From NCBI RefSeq assembly GCF_910592395.1, contig NC_088316.1:16430001-16494000 (forward strand): a DNA stretch of 64,000 nt, written 5' to 3'. This stretch comes from Lineus longissimus. Its lineage: Eukaryota; Nemertea; Pilidiophora; Heteronemertea; Lineidae. Shown piece after piece: positions 52,501 to 63,887 of the stretch (position 1 is its first letter; each line of letters begins with the position of its first letter). The notes under the pieces were generated by a model. That model saw nothing but the letters and a program-made list of their open reading frames with translations, was not told the origin of the DNA and did no database searches. The position numbers and the translations under genes were made by a program.

Positions 52501-55015
52501 CTCCCTTTTAAATTAACCCAATCTAGATAGGGGTGAACATAAAGTGTTAGTTCATTTCTGGGATTTCTACGAGGTAATACAGAAATATTTATCCTACCTC
52601 CCCGCCCCAGCAAGCCAGCTTACCATTCTGTTTCTTGAGGAATGCTATTGCTGTTTTAAGGACGGTTGTCTTGTCCATCTTGCGATTGCTGAGGGACACC
52701 ATGGAAAGGAGTTCGTGGATCAACATGTTGAACTGGTCCCGACGCTTCTTTTCACTCAAGTTACGTGATTTCCTGAAACAGCAATGACACACCTAATTGC
52801 ATACACTTCCATTTTTAACACTAACATGGGCACCTTAACCCTTTCATCACAGATGGCAACAGTCTTGGCTTTATCGAGGGTGCTCAAGGCCAAAGTTTGT
52901 TAAAGTGATATTGGATGAATCTTTATGCCATTGGGATACCCTTACCCAAACCTTTTGACCCTCAATGTATTGACATTGCGAACCTTACAGTCAATGCAAC
53001 GGAGGCAATACCGATGGAAGTTCAGTATGCCAAAACTTTGGCCATTTTCAAGTTATCAACACGGTTCCAGGTAATTTACAGTACTAACCGTTTTGTTTCG
53101 CCACATTCACTCTCATCGCCATCCTCACACAGGCTGTCCGTAATGGAGTAATGTCTGAAATACACAATGTTGGGTTGGTCAAATGGGTTGCCTTTTAAAT
53201 TTGTTAAAGGACCATGAGGCTAATTTACCACAATGATCCCTCCAAGATTCTGCATAAATGTAATCCTGGTTACGCTGAACCATGGAGTGATAGCAATGTT
53301 GAAGCCGCCATAACCGTACAGGACAGGGTTGCTGCTGTTCAAGGCGACACCCTGCAAAAACAAGGGTAGCAATGCTAACCCTTTGTAATGTTGCATGTGC
53401 TTACCCTGTTGCATGTTTTGTGTCATTGACATGGAGATCTTAATAATACCTCCATGGTGTCATCAAGTCTGATCCAAGTGCGATAACAATTGAAATCCCA
53501 GTGGCATCCCAGTGCCAGTATGTGCCATGGCCAGTGGCATCCCAGTACCAGTATGTGCCATGGCCAGTGGCATCCAATAGAATGTCACTACGCCCCAGAT
53601 AGAAACATTTATGGGCCCCATAATGGCTGATATATGAGCAAGTGTGGGCAGCCATATGGGTACCCATGTGGGCAATTAATGTGGGTCCCAAGTGGGCAAA
53701 TTTGGGCCCACTTTTGCCCACCCAGACCCTGTGTGGAATATGCACCCGGGTTTTCGGATGGGGACCATGTTGGCAAACTTAAGGCATATGTAGGTTTTAC
53801 ACTGGTTCTAGATTGACTTCCTTTTCAGTTTTCATTTTCTTACAAAATAATTTTCATACTATATGGGTTAATGGTTGTACATCGGCCTTTAGAGCTCATT
53901 TCTTCTCTGCAGTTTAACAGTGTAGGCCTCACCTCCAGCACGTGGTAATGATTCCGAATAAAAATCCCCCAGCTGCACCAGTTTCCACCAGCGACCCCTG
54001 GGTGAGATGAGTAAGACACTCACCTCTTTGCAGGGGGTGTAAGGGGTAATACAGTGAGCCTTGATGCCACTACTGCCACCATGGGAAAAGATTTAGAATG
54101 TGATGTTTCTGTAATGTTTTATTCCCATGGTTTGCATTCTGAAAGACTTGAATTCATTTTGAGTCTAGTAACCAGAATCAGTCAATTAACTTACACTTCC
54201 TTCCCACTTATTTGGTTGATATTACCCTAATCTATATTTTCATTAATTAATTTTGAGCATAATAAGTACAACGTAATTAATTAGTTGACCTGAGCAATCA
54301 GCCCAGGTTGCCCATGTGATATCCCATGTGGCCCCACATGTGACAAATGACAGTGAGCCCACATCTGCCCACATGGTCCCCATATGAAACCCATATGCAA
54401 AATGTGCCTATATTCGCCTATACGTAACCCACAGTGGACCCATATTTGTGACATGGCACTGGGACCCATATTTGGCCCACACATTCTTTGCTATCTGGGC
54501 CTGGTCATTGGGATCCAGTGTAGATCCAGTGAAGGTCCAGTGATGTGGCAGTGGGGGATCCAAAACAATCTCACTACCATGGCTATTGGGAGCCAGAGTA
54601 CAGTAGAACCTCCCTTAGTGGACACCTCTCTATTAGGGACAACCTCTCTATTAAGGACAACCTCACTATTAAGGACAACCTCTCTATTAAGGACAACCTC
54701 TCTATCAAGGACACTAGTTTTGGTCCCAAAATGGTTATTTCCATTCAATTTGACCTCCCTAATCAGGACACCTCTCTATTAAGGACAGCACTTGTCAGTC
54801 CCGAGGATGTCCTTAATAGAGAGGTTCTACAGTAATTTAATTAAGTAAGAGACCAACCTTTTTGAACCGCCGGCAGAAGAATCCCCATGTCTTGACCGAC
54901 CCAAATCTCCAAATTGCCTCTGGGACTGGGCACTGTAATTGATACTCTGGTTACTGGAGTATCCTTGCGATGCGCATTCATCGTCCGAATTATCGCATGA
55001 ATTGTTCATCGACAT
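46551..55015 (-). CDS. CLOCK: CLOCK circadian bHLH-PAS transcription factor
   Basis: Sixteen exons: 55015-54858, 53154-53089, 52772-52624, 52360-52269, 51903-51814, 51553-51430, 51145-51041, 50578-50410, 50065-49959, 49655-49508, 49261-49131, 48998-48883, 48627-48475, 48372-48289, 47990-47813, 47380-46551; 899 aa, all phases agree. CLOCK pairs with BMAL on E-boxes to drive the circadian loop in the nucleus. The bHLH (about 73-124) has the family basic region [18 protein letters not shown] (about 140-260) contains [18 protein letters not shown] with its PAC part (about 297-403) contains [36 protein letters not shown] and the CLOCK-like [18 protein letters not shown]. The C-terminal 275 residues are glutamine-rich with a loose GQH..QQ repeat. 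A coiled stretch (about 565-605) precedes it. NPAS2 is the vertebrate paralogue; a single invertebrate gene is best called CLOCK. The PAS linker (exons 7-8) is strongly diverged. Confidence 0.93.
53592..54502. mobile_element. Inverted-repeat element rich in GGGCCCA/ACCCATATG motifs in CLOCK intron 1
   Basis: GCCCCAGATAG at about 53592 and CTATCTGGGC at about 54491 form inverted ends about 0.9 kb apart. Next to each end lie many copies of CCCATGTGGGC, GGGTCCCA, GGGCCCAC and CCCATATG in both orientations. No open frame with a transposase was recognised, so it looks non-autonomous. The middle part is ordinary AT-rich sequence. Confidence 0.5.
54599..54834. mobile_element. TA-flanked MITE family 2, copy D with internal 18-bp expansion
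   Basis: The ends are TACAGTAGAACCTC and GAGGTTCTACAGTA. The left half contains five near-identical tandem copies of AACCTCTCTATTAAGGAC (18 bases), which other copies have once or twice. It lies in CLOCK intron 1, only 24 bases from the exon 1 donor. Confidence 0.8.
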
Positions 55016-56110
55016 TATCCTAATTGCTTATGTCATCAGAGTATACATGTATATGCACAAATCGTAATAATGAGGTTCACAATTCAATGTCTTAGTAGGC
55101 CTATTGCCGTACTTCAGAAGGCCTGTATGCGGCCTATATTCTTTATTCCATACATAACTAGCCTATCGACGCAGAGCCGATTGCACTTTAGATGAACTCC
55201 GTGAATTGTCGAAAGCTAACCCACATGCCAACTATAAAACTGTCTGAAGCAGCCTTTATGCAGTCCTTGATCGAGCTTGAAGATGATAACTGCCAAGCAT
55301 GCAGGGCCATTTAACACAGGCTATCTGACTATGTAGTGTACCACATTGTATTTCATAATATACATATGTGTGTGATATCAAGTGCTAATAGTGATTACAT
55401 AATCACACTGGCTGAATGCCACATGCTGGAGTCGGCCGACTACGTCACATGATCACGTGAGCCCTGACCGATGGGTCAGTGACCTGTTCTCTGCATCATT
55501 GTCATAGTTGAGGAAACGCGATAATGCCACAGATATTTGCATCGACATCTCAAACCCCAAAGAATAATATTATATTATACTGTCATGTGATTATTGTTAT
55601 ATGTGTATATCACTCAGACGAGCCTGAACCTGGAACCAAATAACGTTGTCCATACGTATGGATACTAAGTTGTGTAGGCTACATTAAAAACAAATAAAAT
55701 TCCTTTCCTTTTGGATGAAAATCTTGAATAAAAATTATTCAAGAATCATGAAAAATAGTGTACTTGTTAGAAAAATAAGATACTGAAAGAAAAACACCAA
55801 AGCGACAACTGTTTGCAGAGATGAGCTTGCACGAAAATATTGTTCTTTGAGCATTATCTAAACCATGAAATGGTTGCGGGTAGACTATTAAAGTACCGTA
55901 CTAACGGGTGCGGAGAAGTCGGGCGACCCTGCTGATGCTGCTAATAAAGCGTTCGATAGTTGGCACCCTCAATGAATTGAATTTCCCGCGCCCGATCTCT
56001 GAGTTTGTTGAAACATGGCGGTCGAGGAGTGGATTTGGTTGCCAACGAGCTGATAAAGCGTGATATCTGCTTTCCTGTCGAAGTCTGGATTCACACAAGT
56101 AACAGGAGCG
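55016..56110. other. Head-to-head 5' region shared by CLOCK and the Roco-like gene
   Basis: The two start codons are 1.1 kb apart and point away from each other, so both promoters and 5' UTRs should be here. A candidate first exon of the Roco-like gene runs to 56129 and includes an upstream ATG at 56015 opening a 12-codon frame that stops before the main ATG at 56111. No TATA box was assigned. Confidence 0.45.
55441..55460. promoter_or_regulatory. Candidate E-box cluster (CACATG + CACGTG) with CRE-like TACGTCA
   Basis: Within 20 bases: TACGTCA (55441-55447), CACATG (55446-55451) and CACGTG (55454-55459). CLOCK:BMAL binds CACGTG, and insect and vertebrate clock genes are often controlled by such sites. 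The position between CLOCK and its divergent neighbour is suggestive, but CACGTG occurs about eight or more other times in this 64 kb, near chance expectation. Confidence 0.35.
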
Positions 56111-59100
56111 ATGGGGAAGAAAGGAAAAGGTATGAGCAACACAATATAAAACTTATGCTTTATAATATGGCATGTATGGTTTGGTGAGGGTCCCAACTCT
56201 ACTTGATATATTCCATAGCATAGTGTAGTATGACTAGTATATACAGTGTTAGTGTACACCTCTCTATTAAGGACAACCTCTCTATTAGGACACTAGTTTT
56301 GGTCCTAAATTGGTTGTTTCCATTCAATTTGACCTCTCTAATCAGGACATCTCTCTATTAAGGACAGCACTTGTCAGTCCTGAGGGTGTCCTTAATAGAG
56401 AGGTTCTACTGTATATTCAGTGGCTGATGATTGACTGAAGGCTGATTGACTTGACTTGTCAGAGAGCACTCGAAACCCTGGCAGTGTATTACTAGATCCA
56501 CTTGAAATTACGGTAGAACCTCTCTATTAAGGACACCCTCAGGACTGATAAGTGCTGTCCTTAATAGAGAGGTATCCTGATTAGAGAGGTCAAATTGATT
56601 GGAAATAACCATTTTGGGACCAAAACTAGTGTCCTTAATAGAGAGGTGTCCGCTAAGGGAGATTCTACTGTATAATGATATATAAGTAAGGCTTATGTAG
56701 CAGTGTATATTATGCGTACAAGTTTGAAATTTCCTTTGGGATAGAATGTCCAGGGAACAAAGGCTACTTTAAAACCCTATTATCTCAGGTATTGACAGTC
56801 ATGGCCTCGATAGAACCATTGGCATTGTCCCTCAAAATACAATAGGGCCGGCGACTTTATCCAGGGGGGGACATTTTCTACCTCTACACCAGTAGTATAT
56901 AATATGGAGCGTCACACCAGAAGTGTCCGGACTTACAATTAGGTCGTTATAGAAGTGCCTGAAACACAGGTGTCTTGATTAAAGAGGTCCTTATCAGAAG
57001 TGTCCAGATTAAAGAGCTCTTTATTTGGAGCATCTGGATTAACAATTAGGTCTTTAGAAAAGTGATTAAAGAGGTCTCAATCACAGTTGTCCTGATTAAA
57101 GAGGTCGCAATCTCAGGTGTCCTGATTAAAGAGGTCTTAAAGTGTTTTTTATTGGTTGGTCTCAATTCAGGCGTATTTATCAGAGGTGTATGGATTTAAG
57201 ACCCTTTTAAGAGAAGTCCTCAATATAAAACAAGTTTTGGAACAGTACTATCTCTAATTTTTTTAAAACAACAGACATAATAAAAAAGGCTCTGGCAACG
57301 AAAGAATGTAGGAAGGTATCCATGCACATTGTGATGCACATGAAATTCTTTACAAATCAATCCATAGCAAATGCTCCAAGTATTGACCTAGCTCTCAAGA
57401 AAACATGATATTTTATTGATAGACTTCCTTTCATGGGAATAAATTGGCCTAGCTATAAGATTAAGTGTAAATGTGCCTAATTTATGAAAGATTTGTCATA
57501 AAGACCTGGTACATATCGGTACTTTATATTCATGATATCAATAAATGAATCCGCTACACCTTCAGTCAATCATAGGCCACAGAATATATAGTAGAACCTC
57601 TCTATCAAGGACACCCTCGGGACAGACAAGTGCTGTCCTTAATAGAGATGTGTCCTGATAAGAGAGGTCAAATTGAAGGGTAACATTGACTGCTGCACAA
57701 ATCGATCAGAAAGCTAGAATGTTTTTTCTGTGCAGTTTCCCCATCATCCTACTGACTTGTCTAATGTGCCATATGGCAACTTGGGAAATCTCTTATAATC
57801 AACCTGATCTGGTAGCTCTGATCAGTTTTCCACTTACCTCCTTGTTAGGTGTTCTTTCTAATCAGCACTACATACCCATACTGCCTGTAAATAATGCTTG
57901 TTGCTTTATTCTTTCTTTCCCCAGAAATTATGGTTGAAGGCGCTACTGAAAACCGGGAGATCGGCACAAGTATAAACTGAATAGTCTATCATTCCTTTCT
58001 TGCTGACTTCATAATAAGTACAATTTATTGGGTTTCCATTATTTTACCAATGTCAAGCCATGAAAGCCATCTTTTGAAAATGGTCATAAAGTTTGAAATG
58101 CACCCTGATCCCAATTCCAGAATCGACCATGCTAATCCTATCATCTCCTTACGGTTTCAGTTGGAACAAGCATAATATTCGATAAGAGAGCAGAAAACCA
58201 TGTCAAAGGATACCACCCTCTGGTAAGCTCACAGTGTTTTCCATCACTCATCACAGGCTGAGTTCAGTCTGGAGGTGGACCTGTGTGAGTTGGTACGTAA
58301 GTTGGCTCAACCCTTAAAATCTTGAGAGTCAACTGAGTCTGGAGGAACTCTAGAATGACCGCGTAACAAAATATTGAGTCGACTGAGTCTGGAGGAACTC
58401 TAGAATGACCGCGTAACCGATCAGCTGCAGTTTTGCAATTTAATTATTCTATATTTCCTGATGACCTCTGTTCTGTTCCTTTCAGGGTGATGTGGCAAAC
58501 TCGAGCATTGGCGCCATCAAACATCTCGATCTTGGTAGCGATGAATGTGTCACAGATGCCGTCTTGTACAAGTTAGCTCGTGCACCAGGAGTAAGTAAAC
58601 CAAGATGCTGAAGACTCAGATTACAGATTAGATAAATGAAGGCATTCGCAGAGACTGTAAATCGTGAAAATAGGCATGAAAATTTACAGATCTACAGTAA
58701 TGAAAACCTGCAGCAATTGAATTGTTCGATTTATTTGTTTCCATGTAGGCCTACTTAAATGATTTTTTTCTTATTATAGTGGGATTTCAAAAAGTTGGAG
58801 ACAATAAATCTCTCTGGATGTCGATATGTGACAGATCGCGGGATCAAGTGGCTGTCGGAAATAATGAAGAAGTCTGACAGTATTGAACAGGTATGTGATT
58901 GGTCATTTTTCAAATTTTCGAACGAACGGAGTAGAACTTTAAAATTTAACAACAATTAAATTTCTATAATCAGGTGGAGCTATTTTTTAAAAATCACACC
59001 AAATATTTCCAGGTTTATAGTATTGTTAGATAAAAAAGCTATTTTGATCTGTTTCAGGTTCAACTTGATGGCTTAGAAAACGTCACCGAAAATTGTTTTG

Positions 59101-62100
59101 CTCATTTGGCGGATACTGCAACAATCAGGGTCAAGGTCACGTGCACAGGTTCTGGCGTTCGATTCGTTAAACCTTATAATAAACAGCTCATTATTGACTC
59201 AGCATCAGCAGCCATTGATGAGGTTTTCCAACGTGAGTTAAAATGTATTGAAAAGAGTTTGGTCCCTCTGGTTGGTAAACTTATCATCACACTGGTCTCA
59301 TTTCTAATAACATAACATAAGGTTGAATCTGGGTCATCCTATTGAACTTTCCACTTCAATATCGTAGTGCAACACCAAATTTTCATGAGAATTTTTTAAT
59401 TTTCACAAAAAACTTTTTTCGATTAGAAAACAGATCTGCCAAAATTAAACTGTGATTTTTTTGAAAATATTTGTCAATTGTCAAAAAAATGAGGCATGAA
59501 AATCTAGAGGTTTACAGAACTTTAAAAACCTTTCCTTACCCTGCCATCCAATCCATTTGACTTGACTCAGGTGAGCTTGCAAACATCGTTGAAAACACAT
59601 TTGAAACCTCGGTCTCCGATGGCATTGACATGATGAGTTTTATTACAGTCATTAATCCATGCGTTGTTGAATTAAAATTGCCATCTGATTCTAGCGACAA
59701 TTTTCCTTGCTATACATACAATGTGAAAAACACATATCCATCCCTCTTTTCTCCCTACGAGAACATGAATTATAATGTCACTTGTATTACACCCGTGAGC
59801 ATTCTGTACTCCACAGACCAATATGTATTAAGTTTCTGTGTTTGCCACATCACACTGATTAATTCTCAGCACATGACGATTTAATCACTGTTCTCTTTGG
59901 TTCACATGATACCGCGTGCCTGCTTTTCAATGAAGTGTTGGAAGTATCCTTTCTCCATTCTTTTGCACTTGCGTCACGGGGATATGTGACACTTCCGATT
60001 TTCGAAAGATTTATGTGTTTTTTCCTCCTGAACATGCGGAAAAGGGTTAGATATTCAGCCAAAATGGAAAGATCTCTACCTCTGGTCTGAAGAAATTCCT
60101 TTTTTTTTAAATTGGACCAAAAAAGGAATATTGGAGTAACCAAAACATTTGAGAATGTGAAATTACTTACTTGGCGAATCCGTAACCTGAGAAATGTGAG
60201 CAATGATGGGCTAAGTGTCTTGCTGAAGGTCAGTCCTGTCTGACCCCAAGACTGATTCAAAATTCTTGTTCTTTCCAGAAAAAGCCGTACCACAGAATAT
60301 AGGCCATGTAGTTGTCTGTCCGGAACAGCACACAAGATTCAGCCTGACAGCCTATATCGGACAGAAAAAGAAAGAACCCCTCAAGCCGTTGTTTTACCAC
60401 TTGGGGGCCGGGATTGCTTGGACAGAAATCAGCCCTACACATGTAAGTTTGCCAGGCTATTGGCTTATCAGGCTGGAGCTTATCCCGGATTCTGTAGCAT
60501 TTAGCAAGAAGGGAATATCACTTCCCTGGATGGGATGATGGGCCATCACGGGTTAGCTTCCCAGGCAACCAAGTGGTTTCCGTTTATACTAGCTACTGGG
60601 TCAATGGAAGCAATGTACATGCAGGGTTAGGTGTCTTGCTCAAGCAATGGTGATCCTTCCCAAGAGTCAAGCCTATGACCTCCTGATAATGAGCCCAGTA
60701 GTCGAACCACTATGTCATTTATATCCTTGTATAATCTGTATGCATATTTTTCAAATCTAACTTAGTTCATTTTGTCTTCAGCCCTGGTTTGAGAAGATCA
60801 TTCCTGATGAGCCGTCTGTTGTCGTCATTCCCTACGATTCATCGACCGCTGCTAACACAGTTGAAGACCATGTGTTCAACATCATACGATACTTCGTTGG
60901 CAGGGTGAGGTTTTTTTCATGTCGCTGTTGTGAGGACTTTATTGGTTAGATTTGTTTTAACTCCTTTACAGCCGGAAGTCACCCCCCAAAGGCCTCCCCT
61001 TCAGGCCCGCCTAGAAATGAATCTATCGGAGATAAATGTGTGATTCTTGTTTTTCGCACGATTGACTAAATTTTTCAGTAAATTTTGGATTAACACTCAA
61101 GTTTCATTTTGTCGATTTCCAGAGTCCACCTGTCCATAAAACGTACAGTGCATGTCGGTTCATCGTGGTTGGAATTGGTGGAGAGCATGCTCCGCTGAAG
61201 AAGGCTGACCTTTCTACATCTCTCGGCATAAAACAACTAGAGGACTTCATCAAGGAAAAGGAGAGGTTAGAGAATTTGCAGTTCTTTCTCATCTTATAGA
61301 TCCCATAAATCTTTGCAAAAACTAGAGTAGGCCGGACTGCGATACCTAGCCCTACCCATCTTGGCAGGATTTTGACCTGCACTAGCTCTCTTGTTATGAA
61401 GTTTTTAGTGCATACTTCTTTGTTTCAGAACTTTGAACGATTTAATCCAACTGCAACAAGAACAATACGCTGAGGCAATCAAAATGGTAGAAAACCTGAA
61501 GGCATTCACAGAAACAAAGGGAATGATTGAGTTCATGTCAGTCAATATAGATGGCGCTGGCGTAAGTGTTTCTTCGGACAATTTTTCATATCTTTCGGAC
61601 ATGTTGTAGGGGGGTATTTTTGTCAAAAGAGAGGTTTTTGTTTTGCCCGACAACAAGCGTAAAGCTGTCGGTGTTTATGGGTTTGCCAAAAACTGTAAGA
61701 AGAGCATACTAAAGTCCCAGCCTCGCCATCAGTATATTTTGATTGCCGGGCAGGCAACGTAATCTCTTAGATTCTGCTCCTGACCTGCCATTCCGTGCAT
61801 TTCAATTGGTTCTTACAGGGACTGCAAGAGTTCATCAAAACTACTGCCGATACCTTGCTCGCCGATCGCCAACGTAGAGCGCATCACTACTCTTTTCCAG
61901 CCGACTTCGAGAGCGTCTTTACAACCTTGAGCAAGCAGCATGGCCATGCGATCACCATGGACAAGTTTGATGAAGAAATCGAAAAAGTCATCCAACCAGG
62001 TGACATCAGACGAGACAAAATGTTGGTGAAACTGTTTCATAATATGGTAAGTGAAATGAGTAATGTAAAATTTGACTTAATTCCAATAAATAAATATCTT

Positions 62101-63887
62101 TTGTGATTTTTAGCTGAAAATGGCAGAAAATCCTGCGGTAAGCGAAAGGGTAAGTATGATAGTTTCTGAGGTGGTCATGTTTTCCATTAATTGTTTTTTC
62201 TAGGGAAGATGCATCTATTTAGACAGTGACGCAGAATCCTTGGTCATCCTCAACATCTTGTGGTTCTTCGACCTTATGAATGACCTCATGACGACAAAGA
62301 TGACAAGTTGTACTAATGTTATCCCCTGCCTCACTCAAGACATAGAAGGCTTGTCTGAGGACGAGATGAAGACATTGGTGAAGACTTGTGGGTCGGACGT
62401 AAGTAGACTTGTTTTTATATGGCTCAATTTGCCGATTGATCTTTTGATTTGACTTTCAGTTGAACAATAGCAATTTCCTGGTGGATCCCAGTGCCAGTAC
62501 ATTTTCTAAAACTTTCTAAATATCCCCTGACATATTTCTTTCCTTCCAGTATTGCCTGTTAATGCGCCTCATCTGGATAAGTGGACCAGTCTTGACCATC
62601 CCCTGCTGGAGGGAGGTACCATCGGATATTGACAAGATGGTGTCGGTCAATCTACAAAATGCAACCAAACCACCAGTGCCATTGGTAAGTTGGGGACATG
62701 ACAAATCAGATCTTCAGGATAGACACCACTATTTTAGCCATCACTCCGCCCCTCATTTCTTCTTCAGGAGCACTACTGGCAGGAAGGCAAAGAAGAGAAG
62801 AACCTCTACACTGCGAGTAACATCTTCAAGTTGGTGTGTCCTCCCCCTGGGGATCTGATGTCGCGTGTGGCAGCCCTGGTGTCAAACGTGGCCCGTTTCC
62901 AAATCTTGTCATCCCAGGGATATGTCGTCCATCAAGGCGCTGTGGAGGTGATTCTTTATATGAAGAACAGTACGTAGGTCATTCTTGTCACGCTCCCAAG
63001 GTTTTGTTATACCTTGTACTTTCAAGAGCCTGAAGGCTTTATCTTTGGGGTCGAGATGATCAGTCTGTTCATAGCATGCAAGTCTGTCTGTGTAAAGTCC
63101 ATGAGAGTAAAAGGAGCTCACTCTTTCATTACAGTGACTGAAATCATTCTCGAAGCACGCACAATCTCACCTCCAGGGAAGGAGAGCATGTTCGAAGAGA
63201 AGAAGGATCTACGCAAGTACCTGTGGAGTGTTCTCAACCTCCATTTTGATTTCCTGGAGTTTATCTTGAAGCAGATCGGTGCCATCTACAGTATTGTGAG
63301 GAAAGGCGGCGACTGCGGACCATGTAAGTAGGAATGATAGTAAAGCAGTCAATGGGCTTATGTTCCGATAAGATGTGTAACACTGAGCTCTACGAGGAGA
63401 TTGACCTCAATTATTCTCTACCTGATGATTATAAAAAGCATTTGAATCCGCTTCATTTCAATTAACTTTGGTAGACTTTGTCACACTCAGTGGCACTCAA
63501 TCCTGATTTGACAGTTCTGTGTCTGAAACTGCAAGCCCTCAGGTCATGGTCCTGAGCTGTCTCTGTCAGCACCTCTCTTCGGACTCCAGCACACAGTGAT
63601 GCGTGAGATGCTTGTGATAGAAGATCATTTATAACATGTCTACCGTACTTCTTCCAGGGAACTTCTCAATCTGCTCACATCACACGTGGGAGAAGCCGAT
63701 CGTTGCCGCTGGAGAGACTTTGAAGAAGATGACAGTGTGTACGCTGTGCCAGAACTGTTCCTGTGATGGCATCCATTGTGATCATAATGGCGTCCCCGGC
63801 GGAAAGTATCGTGAATGTGGGTGCGAGACTGATGTGACCGCGTGCTGGAATTGCGGGATATGTCGGAGATGTGCGGAGATTGTTTGG
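56111..63887 (+). CDS. LRR-Roc-COR (Roco-like) protein with degenerate GTPase and Cys-rich module, 3' end outside window
   Basis: Sixteen exons joined in phase: 56111-56129, 57925-57969, 58161-58222, 58486-58590, 58780-58890, 59058-59274, 60279-60442, 60782-60904, 61123-61265, 61429-61561, 61819-62046, 62204-62398, 62550-62684, 62768-62969, 63135-63323, 63658-63887; 767 codons, then a donor GTAAGT. The start ATG gives MGKKGK and is phase-matched to exon 2. Residues about 43-150 are Cys-type leucine-rich repeats (INLSGCRYVTDRGIKWLSE). About 190-375 look like a Roc fold: VVVIPYDSST and RFIVVGIGGEH sit where GTPase strands should be, but no GxxxxGK[ST] loop or [NT]KxD is seen. About 375-627 resemble COR, opening with GLQEFIKTTADTLL and ending with IFKLVCPPPGDLMSR. 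Residues about 690-767 hold CTLCQNCSC and CWNCGICRRC. Roco proteins are signalling GTPases (LRRK, MFHAS1); this assignment is by pattern only, and downstream domains are unseen. Confidence 0.65.
56242..56413. mobile_element. TA-flanked MITE family 2, copy E
   Basis: A near full-length copy in intron 1 of the Roco-like gene with an altered left end. The right end is GAGGTTCTACTGTA. Confidence 0.75.
56509..56672. mobile_element. TA-flanked MITE family 2, copy F
   Basis: A full-length copy in the opposite orientation to copy E, 96 bases downstream of it. Both ends are recognisable (GGTAGAACCTCTC and GATTCTACTGTA). Confidence 0.75.
56930..57145. repeat. Short tandem repeat of a TGTCCTGATTAAAGAGGTC motif
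   Basis: The motif TGTCCTGATTAAAGAGGTC and variants recur about seven times with irregular spacing. It resembles the TGTCCTGATTAGAGAGGTC segment inside MITE family 2, from which it was probably amplified. Confidence 0.6.
57588..57680. mobile_element. TA-flanked MITE family 2, copy G (truncated)
   Basis: The first half of the element (AGTAGAACCTCTCTATCAAGG onward to AGAGAGGTCAAATTGAA) is present; the second half is missing. It lies in intron 1 of the Roco-like gene, 0.25 kb before exon 2. Confidence 0.7.
60470..60715. mobile_element. SINE-like dispersed repeat in an intron of the Roco-like gene
   Basis: The text CAGGCTGGAGCTTATCCCGG, then TCCCTGGATGGGATGATGGG, then GTGTCTTGCTCAAG, then CCTCCTGATAATGAGCCCAG, then TCGAACCAC follows the familiar order of a tRNA-derived SINE tail widespread in marine invertebrates. 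This recognition is from memory of the repeat type; only this copy is reasonably complete in the window. Confidence 0.5.

Noticed and set aside
59571-59881. Open segment with a good acceptor, first taken as exon 7 of the Roco-like gene
   Set aside because: No donor in it leaves the phase needed for the next exon without creating a stop, apart from one very weak site; direct joining of 59274 to 60279 is in frame. Kept as an alternative in the findings.
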